A stretch of DNA of 64,000 nt from Microbacterium sp. Gd 4-13 (GTDB taxonomy: Bacteria; Actinomycetota; Actinomycetes; Actinomycetales; Microbacteriaceae). Shown piece by piece: positions 52,536 through 60,961 of the stretch. Where the stretch lies: the NCBI RefSeq assembly GCF_003095395.1, contig NZ_QEIJ01000005.1, forward strand, positions 186,001 through 250,000. Reading direction: 5' to 3'. A program made the translations under genes and the position numbers. The notes beneath the pieces were generated by a model, which was given only the letters and a program-made list of their open reading frames with translations, made no database searches and was not told where the DNA came from. Positions within the stretch are counted from its first letter, which is position 1. Each line of letters begins with the position of its first letter.

Positions 52536-53124
52536 GGAAGACGGTCTCCTTCTCGCCCTGCAGCCGGATGTCGTGCTGGAGGTGACCCTCGGGCGTGCGG
52601 GTCGCGATGAGCGTAGCGCGCTCGTCGGCGTCGAGGGAGGCCAGCAGGGCGTCGGCGGCCAGCGCGTCGGTGTCCTCGGGGAGGTAGATGCGCGTGTGCA
52701 GCTTGTCGGGGAGTCCGCGGGCGAAGACGACCGCCGCGAAGAACGGCGCCTTGCCGTCGACCGCGCCGGGGTTGCGGGTCCAGAACTCGAATCGGCCCTC
52801 GTCGGTCGTGAACGCGCGGCCGAAGCCGGTGAAGGTGTGGTCGTCGCGGCGACGCGAGCCGCGCCCGCGCGAGACGGTGCCATCGCTGTCGGCGCCCCAG
52901 ATCTCTATGCAGGCGTCGGGGATGGGCGCCCCCGCGCCGTCGCGGAGGACGCCGCCGACGACGATCGCACCCGGAGAGTGCGGGAAGACGACCTCGTGCA
53001 TCTTCGGATACTGCAGCCCGAACGCGAAGAACGGGCCGATCGTCTGCCCGGCGGTCGGCGGCAGCGGCGCGGCGCCGGCCGCCTTCACGAGGCGCCGGCG
53101 ACGGGTCTCGGTGGTCTCGCTCAT
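52525..53124 (-). CDS. pcaG: Protocatechuate 3,4-dioxygenase alpha subunit
   Basis: PcaG is the non-catalytic subunit of protocatechuate 3,4-dioxygenase; it shapes the active site of PcaH. The 199-residue protein has PLPPTAGQTIGPFFAFGLQYP, VVGGVLRDGAGAPIPDACIEIWGADSDG, FTGFGRAFTTDEGRFEFWTRNPG and LPDKLHTRIYLPED. It is the intradiol fold with the iron ligands replaced, as expected for the alpha subunit. ATG 53124 lies one base after the pcaH stop (53126). It overlaps pcaB at its 3' end. Confidence 0.93.
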   Translation of the reverse strand: MSETTETRRRRLVKAAGAAPLPPTAGQTIGPFFAFGLQYPKMHEVVFPHSPGAIVVGGVLRDGAGAPIPDACIEIWGADSDGTVSRGRGSRRRDDHTFTGFGRAFTTDEGRFEFWTRNPGAVDGKAPFFAAVVFARGLPDKLHTRIYLPEDTDALAADALLASLDADERATLIATRTPEGHLQHDIRLQGEKETVFLAF

Positions 53125-53125
53125 G

Positions 53126-54004
53126 TCAGTGCTCTCCCTCGGGCTCGAACCACGTCGCATCCGGACCGTCGACGACGATGTTCCAGCGGTAGCCCATCGA
53201 GAACTCGGGAACCGTCAGGTCGTGGTCGTAGGTCGAGATCAGTCGGTCGCGATCGCTCTGGCGGGCGATCGTGTTGTAGATGGGATCGAGGGCGAACAGC
53301 GGGTCGCCCGGGAAGTACATCTGCGTGATGATGCGCTGCGTGAAACCCGTGCCGAACAGCGAGAAGTGGATGTGGGCGGGACGCCAGGCGTTGACGTGGT
53401 TCTTCCAGGGGTAGGGCCCCGGCTTGATCGTGGTGAAGAAGTACTCGCCGTTGTCGTCCGTGATCATGCGTCCCGCGCCCGTGAAGTTCGGGTCGAGCGG
53501 GGCGGGGTGCTGATCGCGCTGGTGGATGTAGCGGCCCGCGGCGTTGGCCTGCCACACCTCGATGAGCTGGTTCGCAACGGGGCGGCCCCAGCTGTCGACG
53601 ACCCGGCCGGTCACCGTGATGCGCTCGCCCTGCGGTTCGCCGGTGTGCTGCAGGGTCAGGTCGGACTCGATCGCCGCGACGTCGCGCTGGCCGTAGGCGG
53701 GCGAGAAGAGCTCGATCGTCTCGGGGTCGACGAGGCGCGGGTTCTTCGTGGGGTGCCGCAGCACGCTGGAGCGATAGGGAGAGAAGTCGATCAGCGTGCG
53801 GGGCAGGGTCTCACCGGCCTCCTCGCGCGCAGCGGCGGCACGGTGCAGATCGCCGATCTCGGCGGTGATCTCGCGCTGCGACGGCATGTCGGGCGACGCC
53901 AGGAGCGACTCGGGCGCGGCCGCCGTCTGCTCGAGCACGACGCTCGAGCCGAACGCTTCCTCGCCGCGCGGGTCGGCGTCCGCCGCGTTCTCCAAAGCGG
54001 TCAT
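53126..54004 (-). CDS. pcaH: Protocatechuate 3,4-dioxygenase beta subunit
   Basis: PcaH carries the Fe(III) that cleaves protocatechuate between its hydroxyls. The 292-residue protein has LIEVWQANAAGRYIHQRDQHPAPLDPNFTGAGR, with the first Tyr ligand in GRYIHQ, and GPYPWKNHVNAWRPAHIHFSLFG with the second Tyr and both His ligands. A 50-residue N-terminal extension (rich in Ala/Glu) precedes the usual TLIDFSPYRSSVLRHP start of the fold. It is the first gene of the operon. A 17-bp palindromic operator is centred about 84 nt upstream of its ATG. Confidence 0.95.
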   Translation of the reverse strand: MTALENAADADPRGEEAFGSSVVLEQTAAAPESLLASPDMPSQREITAEIGDLHRAAAAREEAGETLPRTLIDFSPYRSSVLRHPTKNPRLVDPETIELFSPAYGQRDVAAIESDLTLQHTGEPQGERITVTGRVVDSWGRPVANQLIEVWQANAAGRYIHQRDQHPAPLDPNFTGAGRMITDDNGEYFFTTIKPGPYPWKNHVNAWRPAHIHFSLFGTGFTQRIITQMYFPGDPLFALDPIYNTIARQSDRDRLISTYDHDLTVPEFSMGYRWNIVVDGPDATWFEPEGEH

Positions 54005-54079
54005 GGGGTCTCCTTCGACGGTCCATTCGAGTGGGGTGTCTACAGAGTCGCACCGGGGGTGGCGGGCGCAGCATCCCCG

Positions 54080-54096
54080 TTCCCACTCAGTGGGAA
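54080..54096. promoter_or_regulatory. IclR-type operator in front of pcaH
   Basis: TTCCCACT-C-AGTGGGAA is a perfect 8-bp inverted repeat with a 1-nt centre. It matches the site at 54976-54992 at all but two central positions. It lies between pcaH and the IclR gene and overlaps the last codons of the regulator. It is probably the binding site that controls the pca operon. Confidence 0.7.
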
Positions 54097-54851
54097 TCAG
54101 GGTGTCGCACGGCGCGCGTGAGGTCTTTCGCGGTCTGCATCACCAGAGGCGCGAGCCTGCGCTCGTCGAGCGCCTCGCCCAGGTGCGCCACGATGCCGAT
54201 GGCCGCCGGGGGCAGCCCCGGAAGCGCACCCAGGGCAGCGGCCACCGAGAAGTTCCCGAGCGTCATCTCCTCGCGGGTCGTCGCGTAACCCCGACCCCGC
54301 GCGCGCTCGATGTCGGCCCGCAGGCGCTCGGGGTCGGTGATCGAGAGCCGGGTTTCGAGTTCGAGCGGAGCGGAGAGGTAGTCGTCGAGCCAGACGTCGT
54401 CGCGCGTGGCGAGCAGCGCCTTGCCGACGCCGGTCGCGTGCAGCGGGTGGCGCCCGCCGCTGCGGCTGATCGTCGGCACCGATGAGCGCCCGGTGATGCG
54501 TCCGACGAAGATGGCGGATGCTGCGGAAGGGGTGGGATCGTCGAGCACCGCGAGGTGCACGTTCTCACCGGTCGCCTCGTACAGCCGCACCATGTGCGGA
54601 AGCGCCGTCTCGCGCAGCTGCGCCGCGAGGGGCGACAGCTCGCCGATTTCCCAGAGCTGCGCGCCGACCGCATACCGGTGGCCCGTGGTGCGCGCCAGCA
54701 TCCCCTCGGTCAGCATCATGGCTATCAGGCGGTGCACCGTCGACAGCGCCAGCCCCGATCGCTCGGACAGCTGGCTTGCGGTGAGCTGCGGATCGTCCTC
54801 GGTGAAGGCGCGCAGCAGCCCCATCGCCCGCTGTAGGACCCCGTCGCTCAT
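54087..54851 (-). CDS. IclR-family regulator of the pca/pob genes
   Basis: The product has 254 residues. The N-terminal winged helix has AMGLLRAFTEDDPQLTASQLSERSGLALSTVHRLIAMMLTEGMLAR, and the effector domain has HPLHATGVGKALLATRDD, GYATTREEMTLGNFSVAAAL and the C-terminal LAPLVMQTAKDLTRAVR. It is most like PcaR/PobR-type IclR members that sense protocatechuate or 4-hydroxybenzoate. ATG 54851 has a strong GGGGGGAGG. It lies between the two palindromes and points the same way as the pca operon. Whether it activates or represses cannot be read from sequence. Confidence 0.88.
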   Translation of the reverse strand: MSDGVLQRAMGLLRAFTEDDPQLTASQLSERSGLALSTVHRLIAMMLTEGMLARTTGHRYAVGAQLWEIGELSPLAAQLRETALPHMVRLYEATGENVHLAVLDDPTPSAASAIFVGRITGRSSVPTISRSGGRHPLHATGVGKALLATRDDVWLDDYLSAPLELETRLSITDPERLRADIERARGRGYATTREEMTLGNFSVAAALGALPGLPPAAIGIVAHLGEALDERRLAPLVMQTAKDLTRAVRHPDSH

Positions 54852-55079
54852 TCTCGCCTCCCCCCACGACGCTACTCGCCAGGTAACGCGGGGAGGAGAT
54901 GACACGGGCGGAGGATGATCGGCGCCTCCGGCGTCCTCCGCGCGTGAGATCTCCTCCGTCGGTCACGAGGGGGGATTCCCACCGAGTGGGAATGGTGGGC
55001 GGCGAGAGCCGAGCCCGCGCGGCAGAGTGGTCGGCAGCATCCGTGCACCCCCCGCCCCGCCCTCGTCGAAGGAGACGCC
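54852..55079. promoter_or_regulatory. Divergent control region of the iclR and pobA genes
   Basis: This 228-nt gap holds the pobA-side operator (54976-54992), the ribosome site GGGGAGG of iclR, and AAGGAG of pobA. I see no other conserved element in it. Confidence 0.5.
54976..54992. promoter_or_regulatory. IclR-type operator in front of pobA
   Basis: TTCCCACC-G-AGTGGGAA forms an inverted repeat (ATTCCCAC with GTGGGAAT, perfect over 8 bp with a 3-nt centre, 54975-54993). It shares TTCCCAC..AGTGGGAA with the site before pcaH. It is about 90 nt upstream of the pobA ATG. Confidence 0.7.
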
Positions 55080-56270
55080 ATGACCCGAGTCGAGCGCACC
55101 CGCGTCGCGATCGTGGGGGCCGGCCCCGCCGGCCTGCTGCTGTCGCATCTGCTCGCCGCCTCCGGCATCGAGTCGATCGTGCTCGACCGGCGCTCGCGCG
55201 AGGAGATCGAGAACACGATCCGCGCGGGCATCCTCGAGCAGGGCACGGTCGACCTTCTCGTCGAGACCGGGGCCTCGACGCGGGTGCTGACCGACGGCAA
55301 CCGTCACGACGGCATCGAGCTGCGCTTCGCCGGCGAGGGGCACCGCATCGACTTCCCCGCACTCGTCGGCCGCAGCGTCTGGCTCTACCCGCAGCACGAG
55401 GTGCTGCGAGACCTCGTCGCCGCGCGCCTCGCGGCCGGGCAGGACCTCCGGCTCGAGGCGACCGTCGACCGCGTCGACGATGCGGGCACGGCGCGCCCGC
55501 GCGTGATCGGAACGGATGCTGCGGGCCAGCCGTTCGAGATCGACGCAGACTTCGTCGTCGGCTCGGACGGGTCGCGGTCGGTCGTCCGGTCGGCGGTCAC
55601 CGGTGGGACACGCGGCGACCTCTTCCGCGAGTACCCCTTCGCGTGGTTCGGGATCCTCTGCGAGGCGCCGCCCAGCTCGGAGGAGCTCATCTACAGCAAC
55701 TCCCCCGACGGGTTCGCCCTCATCAGCCAGCGCAGCGCGACCGTGCAGCGGATGTACTTCCAGTGCGATCCCGAGGCCGACCCCGACGCGCTCACCGAGG
55801 AGCAGATCTGGGAAGAGCTGCGCATCCGCGTTCCGGGGACCGAGCTGCACGAGGGACACATCTTCCAGCGCGACGTGCTGCGCTTCCGCAGCTTCGTCGC
55901 CCCGGAGCTGCGTCACGGCCGCGTCGCGCTCGTCGGGGATGCCGCCCACACCGTGCCGCCCACGGGCGCGAAGGGCATGAACCTCGCCGTCGCCGACGTC
56001 GTGCTGCTGCACACGGCACTCGTCGCTCTGCTGCAGGACAACGACGAACGCCCCCTCGACGCCTACCAGGAGGTCGCGCTGCGTCGCATCTGGAAGGCGC
56101 AGCACTTCTCGTGGTGGATGACGACGATGCTGCACTCCACCCCCGACACGAGCGAGTTCGACCACCGCCGGCAGCTCGGCGAACTGCGCTCAGTGGTCGA
56201 ATCGGAGGCCGGGCGCACCTACCTCGCCGAGGCGTACACGGGCTGGCCGCTCGAGACGCGGCTCGTGTGA
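55080..56270 (+). CDS. pobA: 4-Hydroxybenzoate 3-monooxygenase
   Basis: PobA hydroxylates 4-hydroxybenzoate to protocatechuate, feeding the pca operon. The 396-residue flavoprotein has the FAD motif VAIVGAGPAGLLLSHLL, DRRSREEIENTIRAGILEQG with the substrate loop, FVVGSDGSRSVVR with the DG motif, and GRVALVGDAAHTVPPTGAKGMNLAVADV with the GD motif. The end HFSWWMTTMLH is typical of this enzyme. AAGGAG lies 6 nt before ATG 55080. It is divergent from the regulator gene. Confidence 0.95.
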   Translation: MTRVERTRVAIVGAGPAGLLLSHLLAASGIESIVLDRRSREEIENTIRAGILEQGTVDLLVETGASTRVLTDGNRHDGIELRFAGEGHRIDFPALVGRSVWLYPQHEVLRDLVAARLAAGQDLRLEATVDRVDDAGTARPRVIGTDAAGQPFEIDADFVVGSDGSRSVVRSAVTGGTRGDLFREYPFAWFGILCEAPPSSEELIYSNSPDGFALISQRSATVQRMYFQCDPEADPDALTEEQIWEELRIRVPGTELHEGHIFQRDVLRFRSFVAPELRHGRVALVGDAAHTVPPTGAKGMNLAVADVVLLHTALVALLQDNDERPLDAYQEVALRRIWKAQHFSWWMTTMLHSTPDTSEFDHRRQLGELRSVVESEAGRTYLAEAYTGWPLETRLV

Positions 56271-56325
56271 CGACGACAGCGTCGCGCGCATCATCCGCTC
56301 CGCTCCGGAGGAGAGTCCGGCGATC

Positions 56326-57558
56326 GTGACCCCTCCCCCCGCCCGCCGCGGCCCCGGCATTGCGCTGCTCATCTGCGCGGTCTGCGTGATCGCGGCGAAC
56401 ATGCGCACCACCATCACCGGCGTGGGGCCGCTCCTCGACCAGATCGCCGCCGACCAGGGCACGAGCACGGCAGCACTCGGCGCGCTGGCCTCAGTACCGC
56501 TGGTGACCTGGGGTCTCGTCTCGCCGGCGGCCCACGCCCTGTCGTCGCGGTTCGGCATGTCGCGGGTCGTGCTGATCTCGCTCATCGCGCTCGGCGCCGG
56601 CACCGCGTGGCGATCGTGGCCGGGGGCCGGTGCGAACCTCTGGCTCGGCACGATCTTCATCGGCGCCGCCCTCGCCGTGGCGAACGTGCTGATGCCCGCG
56701 GTGATCAAGCGCGACTTCGGCACCCGCGTTCCGCTGATGATGGGGCTGTACACGGCGCTGCTCGGCGGGTTCGGCGCAATCGCCTCGGGAGTCGTCGTGC
56801 CGATCTCGATCGCGGCGGGCGGCGGGGCGGACGGCTGGCGCGTGGCGTTGGCGAGCACCGCGGCGCTGCTCCCGATCGCGATCGCGCTGTGGATGTGGGC
56901 GATGGCGCAGGCCCGTCGACGCGACGGGTACGTGGCCCCGGCCCGCGCTCCGCGCGCGAGTGTCGGCACGAAGCTTCGGGGCACGGGCATCTGGCGCGAC
57001 CCGGTCGCCTGGCTCGTGGCGGGCTACATGGCGCTGCAGTCCGCGTACTTCTACATGCTCGTGACCTGGCTCGCCCCCTTCGCCGTCTCGCAGGGGCGGT
57101 CGGCGGTGACCGCCGGCTTCGACACGATGATCTTCCAGATCATGACCATCGTCGGCTCGCTCATCGTTCCGCTCCTGCTTCGGGGGCGAGCCCGCCGGTG
57201 GATTCCCGCGGTGCTCCCCGTCGCGAGCATCGTCGGGGTCTTCGGGCTGCTCGTGGCCCCGGGCGCTCTCACCGTCTGGGCGCTCTGCGCGGGCCTCGGC
57301 GCCGGGGCCTCGCTGAACATGTCGCTCACCCTCATGGCCGAGCGGGCACGCGATTCGGTCGCCTCGTCTGCCCTGTCGGGGATGTCGCAATCGGTCGGCT
57401 ACCTGTTCGCCGCCGTCTTCCCGCCGGTGTTCGGCGCCCTCCACGGGATCGACGGACGATGGATGCTGTCGCTGCTCGTGCTGCTGGCCGTACCCGTCGC
57501 CCAGGTCGCCGTGGGCGCCGCGGTCGGCCGCGACCGTTTCGTGCTCGACCGGGCCTGA
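56326..57558 (+). CDS. MFS transporter of the CynX/NimT group
   Basis: The product has 410 residues with 12 predicted membrane helices. The N-terminus ALLICAVCVIAANMRTTITGVGPLLDQIAADQG and the loop LMPAVIKRDFGTR after helix 4 are landmarks of CynX/NimT carriers. It starts 55 nt after pobA on the same strand, so it may import 4-hydroxybenzoate or a related acid (inference). Classic PcaK carriers belong to a different MFS group. GTG 56326 is preceded by a weak GGAGAG. Confidence 0.82.
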   Translation: MTPPPARRGPGIALLICAVCVIAANMRTTITGVGPLLDQIAADQGTSTAALGALASVPLVTWGLVSPAAHALSSRFGMSRVVLISLIALGAGTAWRSWPGAGANLWLGTIFIGAALAVANVLMPAVIKRDFGTRVPLMMGLYTALLGGFGAIASGVVVPISIAAGGGADGWRVALASTAALLPIAIALWMWAMAQARRRDGYVAPARAPRASVGTKLRGTGIWRDPVAWLVAGYMALQSAYFYMLVTWLAPFAVSQGRSAVTAGFDTMIFQIMTIVGSLIVPLLLRGRARRWIPAVLPVASIVGVFGLLVAPGALTVWALCAGLGAGASLNMSLTLMAERARDSVASSALSGMSQSVGYLFAAVFPPVFGALHGIDGRWMLSLLVLLAVPVAQVAVGAAVGRDRFVLDRA

Positions 57559-57583
57559 CGCGACGGCGCGCTCCGCGGCGAGG

Positions 57584-57654
57584 GTGCCCGTTTCCGCCGA
57601 GATAGCCCGAAGAATGAGGGCAGTTCGGCGGAAACGGGCACTCTCGAGAGTGCC
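57584..57654. terminator. Two overlapping inverted repeats between convergent genes
   Basis: GTGCCCGTTTCCGCCGA (57584-57600) pairs perfectly over 17 bp with 57625-57641. The 3' arm is shared with a second perfect 18-bp palindrome, GGCACTCTC-GAGAGTGCC (57637-57654). Both structures cannot form fully at once. The first shares its sequence with 14471-14488. Confidence 0.65.
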
Positions 57655-57663
57655 GCTCCGGTG

Positions 57664-59151
57664 TCAGAGCGGGTACTGACCGGGCTCGCGCCGCATCGTG
57701 ATCCAGCGGGTCTCGGTGAACGCGTCGATGTTCGCCTCGGCCCCGCCGTGGCGCGAGCCGGTGCCCGATGCCCCGACCCCGCCGAACGGGGCGTTGGCCT
57801 CGTCGTTGACGGTCTGGTCGTTGATGTGCACGATGCCGGTCGGAATGCGCTGCGCGAGCTCGAGGGCCGCGGCGGTGTCGCGGCTGACGATGCCCAGCGA
57901 GAGCCCGTAGTCGGTCTCGGAGGCCAGGGCCACCGCCTCGTCGTCGGTCGAGAACGACACGACCGACGCCACGGGTCCGAAGACCTCGTCGCAGTACGCG
58001 GCCGCGTCGCGCGGGGTGTTCGCGAGCACCGTGGGGCGGTAGAAGAGCCCCTCGTACGTCCCGCCCGCCGCGAGGGTCGCGCCCTGAGCCACCGCGTCCT
58101 GCACCAGCGTGTGCACGCGGTCGCGCTGCACCTCGTCGATGAGCGGGCCGAGGTGCACCTGCCCGGCGGCCGGGTCGCCGACCACCATCGAGTCGGCCTT
58201 CGCCGCAAGCTTGGCCACGTACTCGTCGAAGAGCGACTCGTGCACGATGTGGCGTCCGACGGTCATGCAGATCTGGCCCTGGTGCAGGAACGCGCCCCAC
58301 GTCGCGAGGTTCACCGCCTGGTCGACGTCGGCGTCGGCGCGCACGAGGAAGGCGGAGTTGCCGCCCAGCTCGAGGTGGGCGCGCTTGAGGTGGCGACCGG
58401 CGAGCTCGCCGACGATGCGGCCCGCGCGGGTCGAGCCGGTGAACGCGATGACCCGCACGCGGGGATCGGTGACCAGCGCCTCGCCGACGTCGGCGCCGCC
58501 CGGCACGAGCTGGAGGAGTCCTGCGGGCAGGCCCGCCTCCTCGAAGATGCGCACCATCGCCACGCCGCCGGTCATGATCGTGCGCGGGTCGGGCTTGAGC
58601 AGCACCGCGTTACCGAGCGCCAGAGCCGGTGCGACGGCGCGGATGCCCAGGATGAGAGGCACATTGAACGGCGAGATCACCGCGACGACGCCGACCGGCA
58701 CGCGCTGGGCGAGCGACAGGCGCGGCTCGGCGCTCGAGAGGATCGACCCGAGCGGCGCCGACGGCAGCGCCGACGCCTCGTAGCACTCCTCCGCGGTCAC
58801 GTGCAGGGCGAAGCCGGCCAGGGGCGGGATCGCCCCCACCTCGCGGATGTTCCACCCCATGATCTCGTCGGCGTGCTGCTCCCACAGCTGCCCGGCCCGG
58901 CGCAGCACCGCAGCGCGCACGGGGTGCGGGGTCGCGGCCCATTCCTTCTGCGCGCGAGCGGCCGACTCGGCGGCCCGGGCGACGTCGTCGGGCGACGCCA
59001 GCCCGACCGTCGCGATCGTCTCCCCCGTGGCGGGGGCGATGGATGCTGCGGTGCCCCCGCCGCCCGGCACCCAGGCGCCGTCGAGGTAGATCTTCCCCTC
59101 GGTCGAGGTTTCGTCGATGAGGCGGTTGCCGGCCTCCGTGATGGTGGACAT
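57664..59151 (-). CDS. NAD(P)-dependent aldehyde dehydrogenase
   Basis: The product has 495 residues of the ALDH superfamily. The catalytic Cys is in HQGQICMTVGR and the general-base Glu in HLELGGNSAFLV; the cofactor segment is ISPFNVPLIL and FTGSTRAGRIVG. The C-terminal HGGAEANIDAFTETRWITM resembles benzaldehyde/vanillin-type dehydrogenases. It is the last gene of the minus-strand sugar-type operon, 34 nt after the epimerase gene. It may therefore oxidise a sugar-derived aldehyde rather than an aromatic one; its closeness to the pca genes makes both possible. Confidence 0.85.
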   Translation of the reverse strand: MSTITEAGNRLIDETSTEGKIYLDGAWVPGGGGTAASIAPATGETIATVGLASPDDVARAAESAARAQKEWAATPHPVRAAVLRRAGQLWEQHADEIMGWNIREVGAIPPLAGFALHVTAEECYEASALPSAPLGSILSSAEPRLSLAQRVPVGVVAVISPFNVPLILGIRAVAPALALGNAVLLKPDPRTIMTGGVAMVRIFEEAGLPAGLLQLVPGGADVGEALVTDPRVRVIAFTGSTRAGRIVGELAGRHLKRAHLELGGNSAFLVRADADVDQAVNLATWGAFLHQGQICMTVGRHIVHESLFDEYVAKLAAKADSMVVGDPAAGQVHLGPLIDEVQRDRVHTLVQDAVAQGATLAAGGTYEGLFYRPTVLANTPRDAAAYCDEVFGPVASVVSFSTDDEAVALASETDYGLSLGIVSRDTAAALELAQRIPTGIVHINDQTVNDEANAPFGGVGASGTGSRHGGAEANIDAFTETRWITMRREPGQYPL

Positions 59152-59185
59152 GGTCGTTCCCTTCGTCTTCGATCGGGTGGTGTGC

Positions 59186-60106
59186 TCAGACGGTCGCGCC
59201 GCGGGAGAGGCGCTGCGCACGTCGGCCGGCGACGCTCGTCGACCAGCCACGGCGGATCACACGCAGGGCGTCTTCGGCGAGCACCCTGCCATCATCGAAC
59301 GGCGACCGCCAGATCGCCAATGCGTCGGCTACGGGTTCGATCAGTCCGCGCCGCGAGAACGCCTCCACGCCCCAGCGCCCGGTGTACCCGTCGTCGATGG
59401 CGCGTCCGACGACCTCGGGGAGGTCGACGGCGCCGCCGCTGAGAAGACCACGACCGGACTGCCCCAGTTCGAGGTAGGCGAGCTTCGGCAGTGCGAGCCG
59501 GATGGCGGCTCCGAGGTCGGCCTCCTCGACCGCCATGTGGAAGGTGTCGAGGTGGATGCGGAGGTGATCGGATCCACTGCGCTCGACGAAGTCCATCGCC
59601 TGCGCGGCGGTGTTCACCATCGAGGTCTCGTACCGGTTAAGCACCTCGAAGGTCATCGACACACCGCGCTCGTGGGCGTAGTCGGCGACCCGCCCCACGG
59701 CGTGGGCCGAGCGATTCCGACGACGCTCCGGCACCGGCTCCGTGGGGTGGGAGAACAGGCCGTAGGGCACGCCGTTCATCTGATCGCCCCCCAGGGCGAC
59801 CGTGAGGTCGACGGCCGCGCGCAGCATCGCTGCACCGGCCGCCGCCTCGTCGGGGTCGTCGGAGGAGACGTCGGCTCCCGGCGCCTGTCCCGCGATCGTG
59901 ATCGGCGCGAGGCCGCTCTCGGAGAAGAGCGCTCGCAGCTCCGCAGCATCCGTCGCCTGCGCATCGAGCGGCGGGAGCACCGCGCGACGGTACCCGAGCT
60001 CAGCCAGGGCACCGAGCGCGGCACCGAGTGCGCGCGGCTCGACGTCGGGCACGAGGACGTTGATGTGGCAAGCGAGGTCGAGGTCCAGCTCGAGGTCGGG
60101 ATTCAT
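59186..60106 (-). CDS. TIM-barrel sugar isomerase/epimerase
   Basis: The product has 306 residues of the xylose-isomerase-like TIM-barrel family that includes D-tagatose/D-psicose 3-epimerases and IolE/IolI. Likely metal ligands are Glu in MTFEVLNRYE, Asp in IHLDTFHMAVEE, and Glu in GRWGVEAFSRRG. GQAPGADVSSDD and TEPVPERRR are unrecognised parts. The substrate is not known. It lies two bases after the SDR stop, so they are coupled. It fits a sugar-catabolic operon. Confidence 0.8.
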   Translation of the reverse strand: MNPDLELDLDLACHINVLVPDVEPRALGAALGALAELGYRRAVLPPLDAQATDAAELRALFSESGLAPITIAGQAPGADVSSDDPDEAAAGAAMLRAAVDLTVALGGDQMNGVPYGLFSHPTEPVPERRRNRSAHAVGRVADYAHERGVSMTFEVLNRYETSMVNTAAQAMDFVERSGSDHLRIHLDTFHMAVEEADLGAAIRLALPKLAYLELGQSGRGLLSGGAVDLPEVVGRAIDDGYTGRWGVEAFSRRGLIEPVADALAIWRSPFDDGRVLAEDALRVIRRGWSTSVAGRRAQRLSRGATV

Positions 60107-60108
60107 CG

Positions 60109-60891
60109 CTAGAAGGTGGGCAGGTCGAGCCGCTGCTTGAAGACGGAGTAGCCGTCGTCGACGTGCACGACCGTGCCGTTGATGACGTTGGCCTCGTCGG
60201 ACGCGAGGAAGGCCACCACGTCGGCGATCTCGGAGGGCTGGGTCATCTTGTTGCGCAGCTGCTCGCTCGCGAAGGTCTCTTTGAGCTCGTCGCTGAACTG
60301 GTTGATGATCGCGGTGCCCACGCGACCCGGGGTGATCGCCACGGCGCGGATCCCGTACTGCGCGAGCTCGTACGCGGCCGACCGGGTGAACGAGATCACG
60401 GCGGCCTTCGCGGCGCTGTACGTGAACGACAGCTCGGCGGCCTGCTCACCGTAGATCGACGATGTGCTGATGATGACGCCGGGGGTGCCCTGATCGCGGA
60501 ACTGCCGGCCCGCGGCGAGGATGCCGTAGTAGACGCCGTCCTGGTCGATGCGGATCATCGGCTCGTAGTCGACGGCGGGGTCGTGGTCGAGCAGGGGCTT
60601 GCCGCCGGCGATGCCGGCGTTGTTGAAGATGACGTCGAGCGTGCCGAAGACCTCGACCGCTGTGGCCACCATCGCCTCGACCTCGGCGAACACCGAGACG
60701 TCGACCTGGCAGGCCGCGGTGGCGCCGTCGAAGCCGGCGGCCGTGATCTCGTCCACCGCCTGCTGCGCCCTCTCGAGCGAGATGTCGGCGACGAGCACTT
60801 TCGCGCCCTCTCGGACGAACTTCTCGACGGTCGCTCGGCCGATGCCGCTGGCACCGCCGGTGATGATGGCGACTTTGCCTTCAAGTCTCAT
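60109..60891 (-). CDS. Short-chain dehydrogenase of the sugar operon (second)
   Basis: The product has 260 residues as a classical SDR: VAIITGGASGIGRATVEKF, VDVSVFAEVEAM, FNNAGIAGG, ISTSSIYGEQAAELSFTYSAAKAAV with the Ser-Tyr-Lys triad, and a C-terminal GTVVHVDDGYSVFKQR. An Asp at the end of beta-2 (VADISLERAQ) suggests NAD preference. ATG 60891 has AAGGAG about 9 nt upstream. It is preceded by a 70-nt gap with a strong hairpin. Confidence 0.85.
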   Translation of the reverse strand: MRLEGKVAIITGGASGIGRATVEKFVREGAKVLVADISLERAQQAVDEITAAGFDGATAACQVDVSVFAEVEAMVATAVEVFGTLDVIFNNAGIAGGKPLLDHDPAVDYEPMIRIDQDGVYYGILAAGRQFRDQGTPGVIISTSSIYGEQAAELSFTYSAAKAAVISFTRSAAYELAQYGIRAVAITPGRVGTAIINQFSDELKETFASEQLRNKMTQPSEIADVVAFLASDEANVINGTVVHVDDGYSVFKQRLDLPTF

Positions 60892-60914
60892 TCTGAGTGC
60901 TCCTTCGTGGTGGG

Positions 60915-60944
60915 CTGCCGGCGGGGTGGTGACCCCGCCGGCAG
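60915..60944 (-). terminator. Strong intra-operon hairpin between two SDR genes
   Basis: A perfect 13-bp stem (60915-60927 with 60932-60944) has a 4-nt loop. There is no T-tract. It may attenuate transcription or stabilise the upstream message. Confidence 0.65.
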
Positions 60945-60961
60945 AGAGGGGTGGATTCTTC

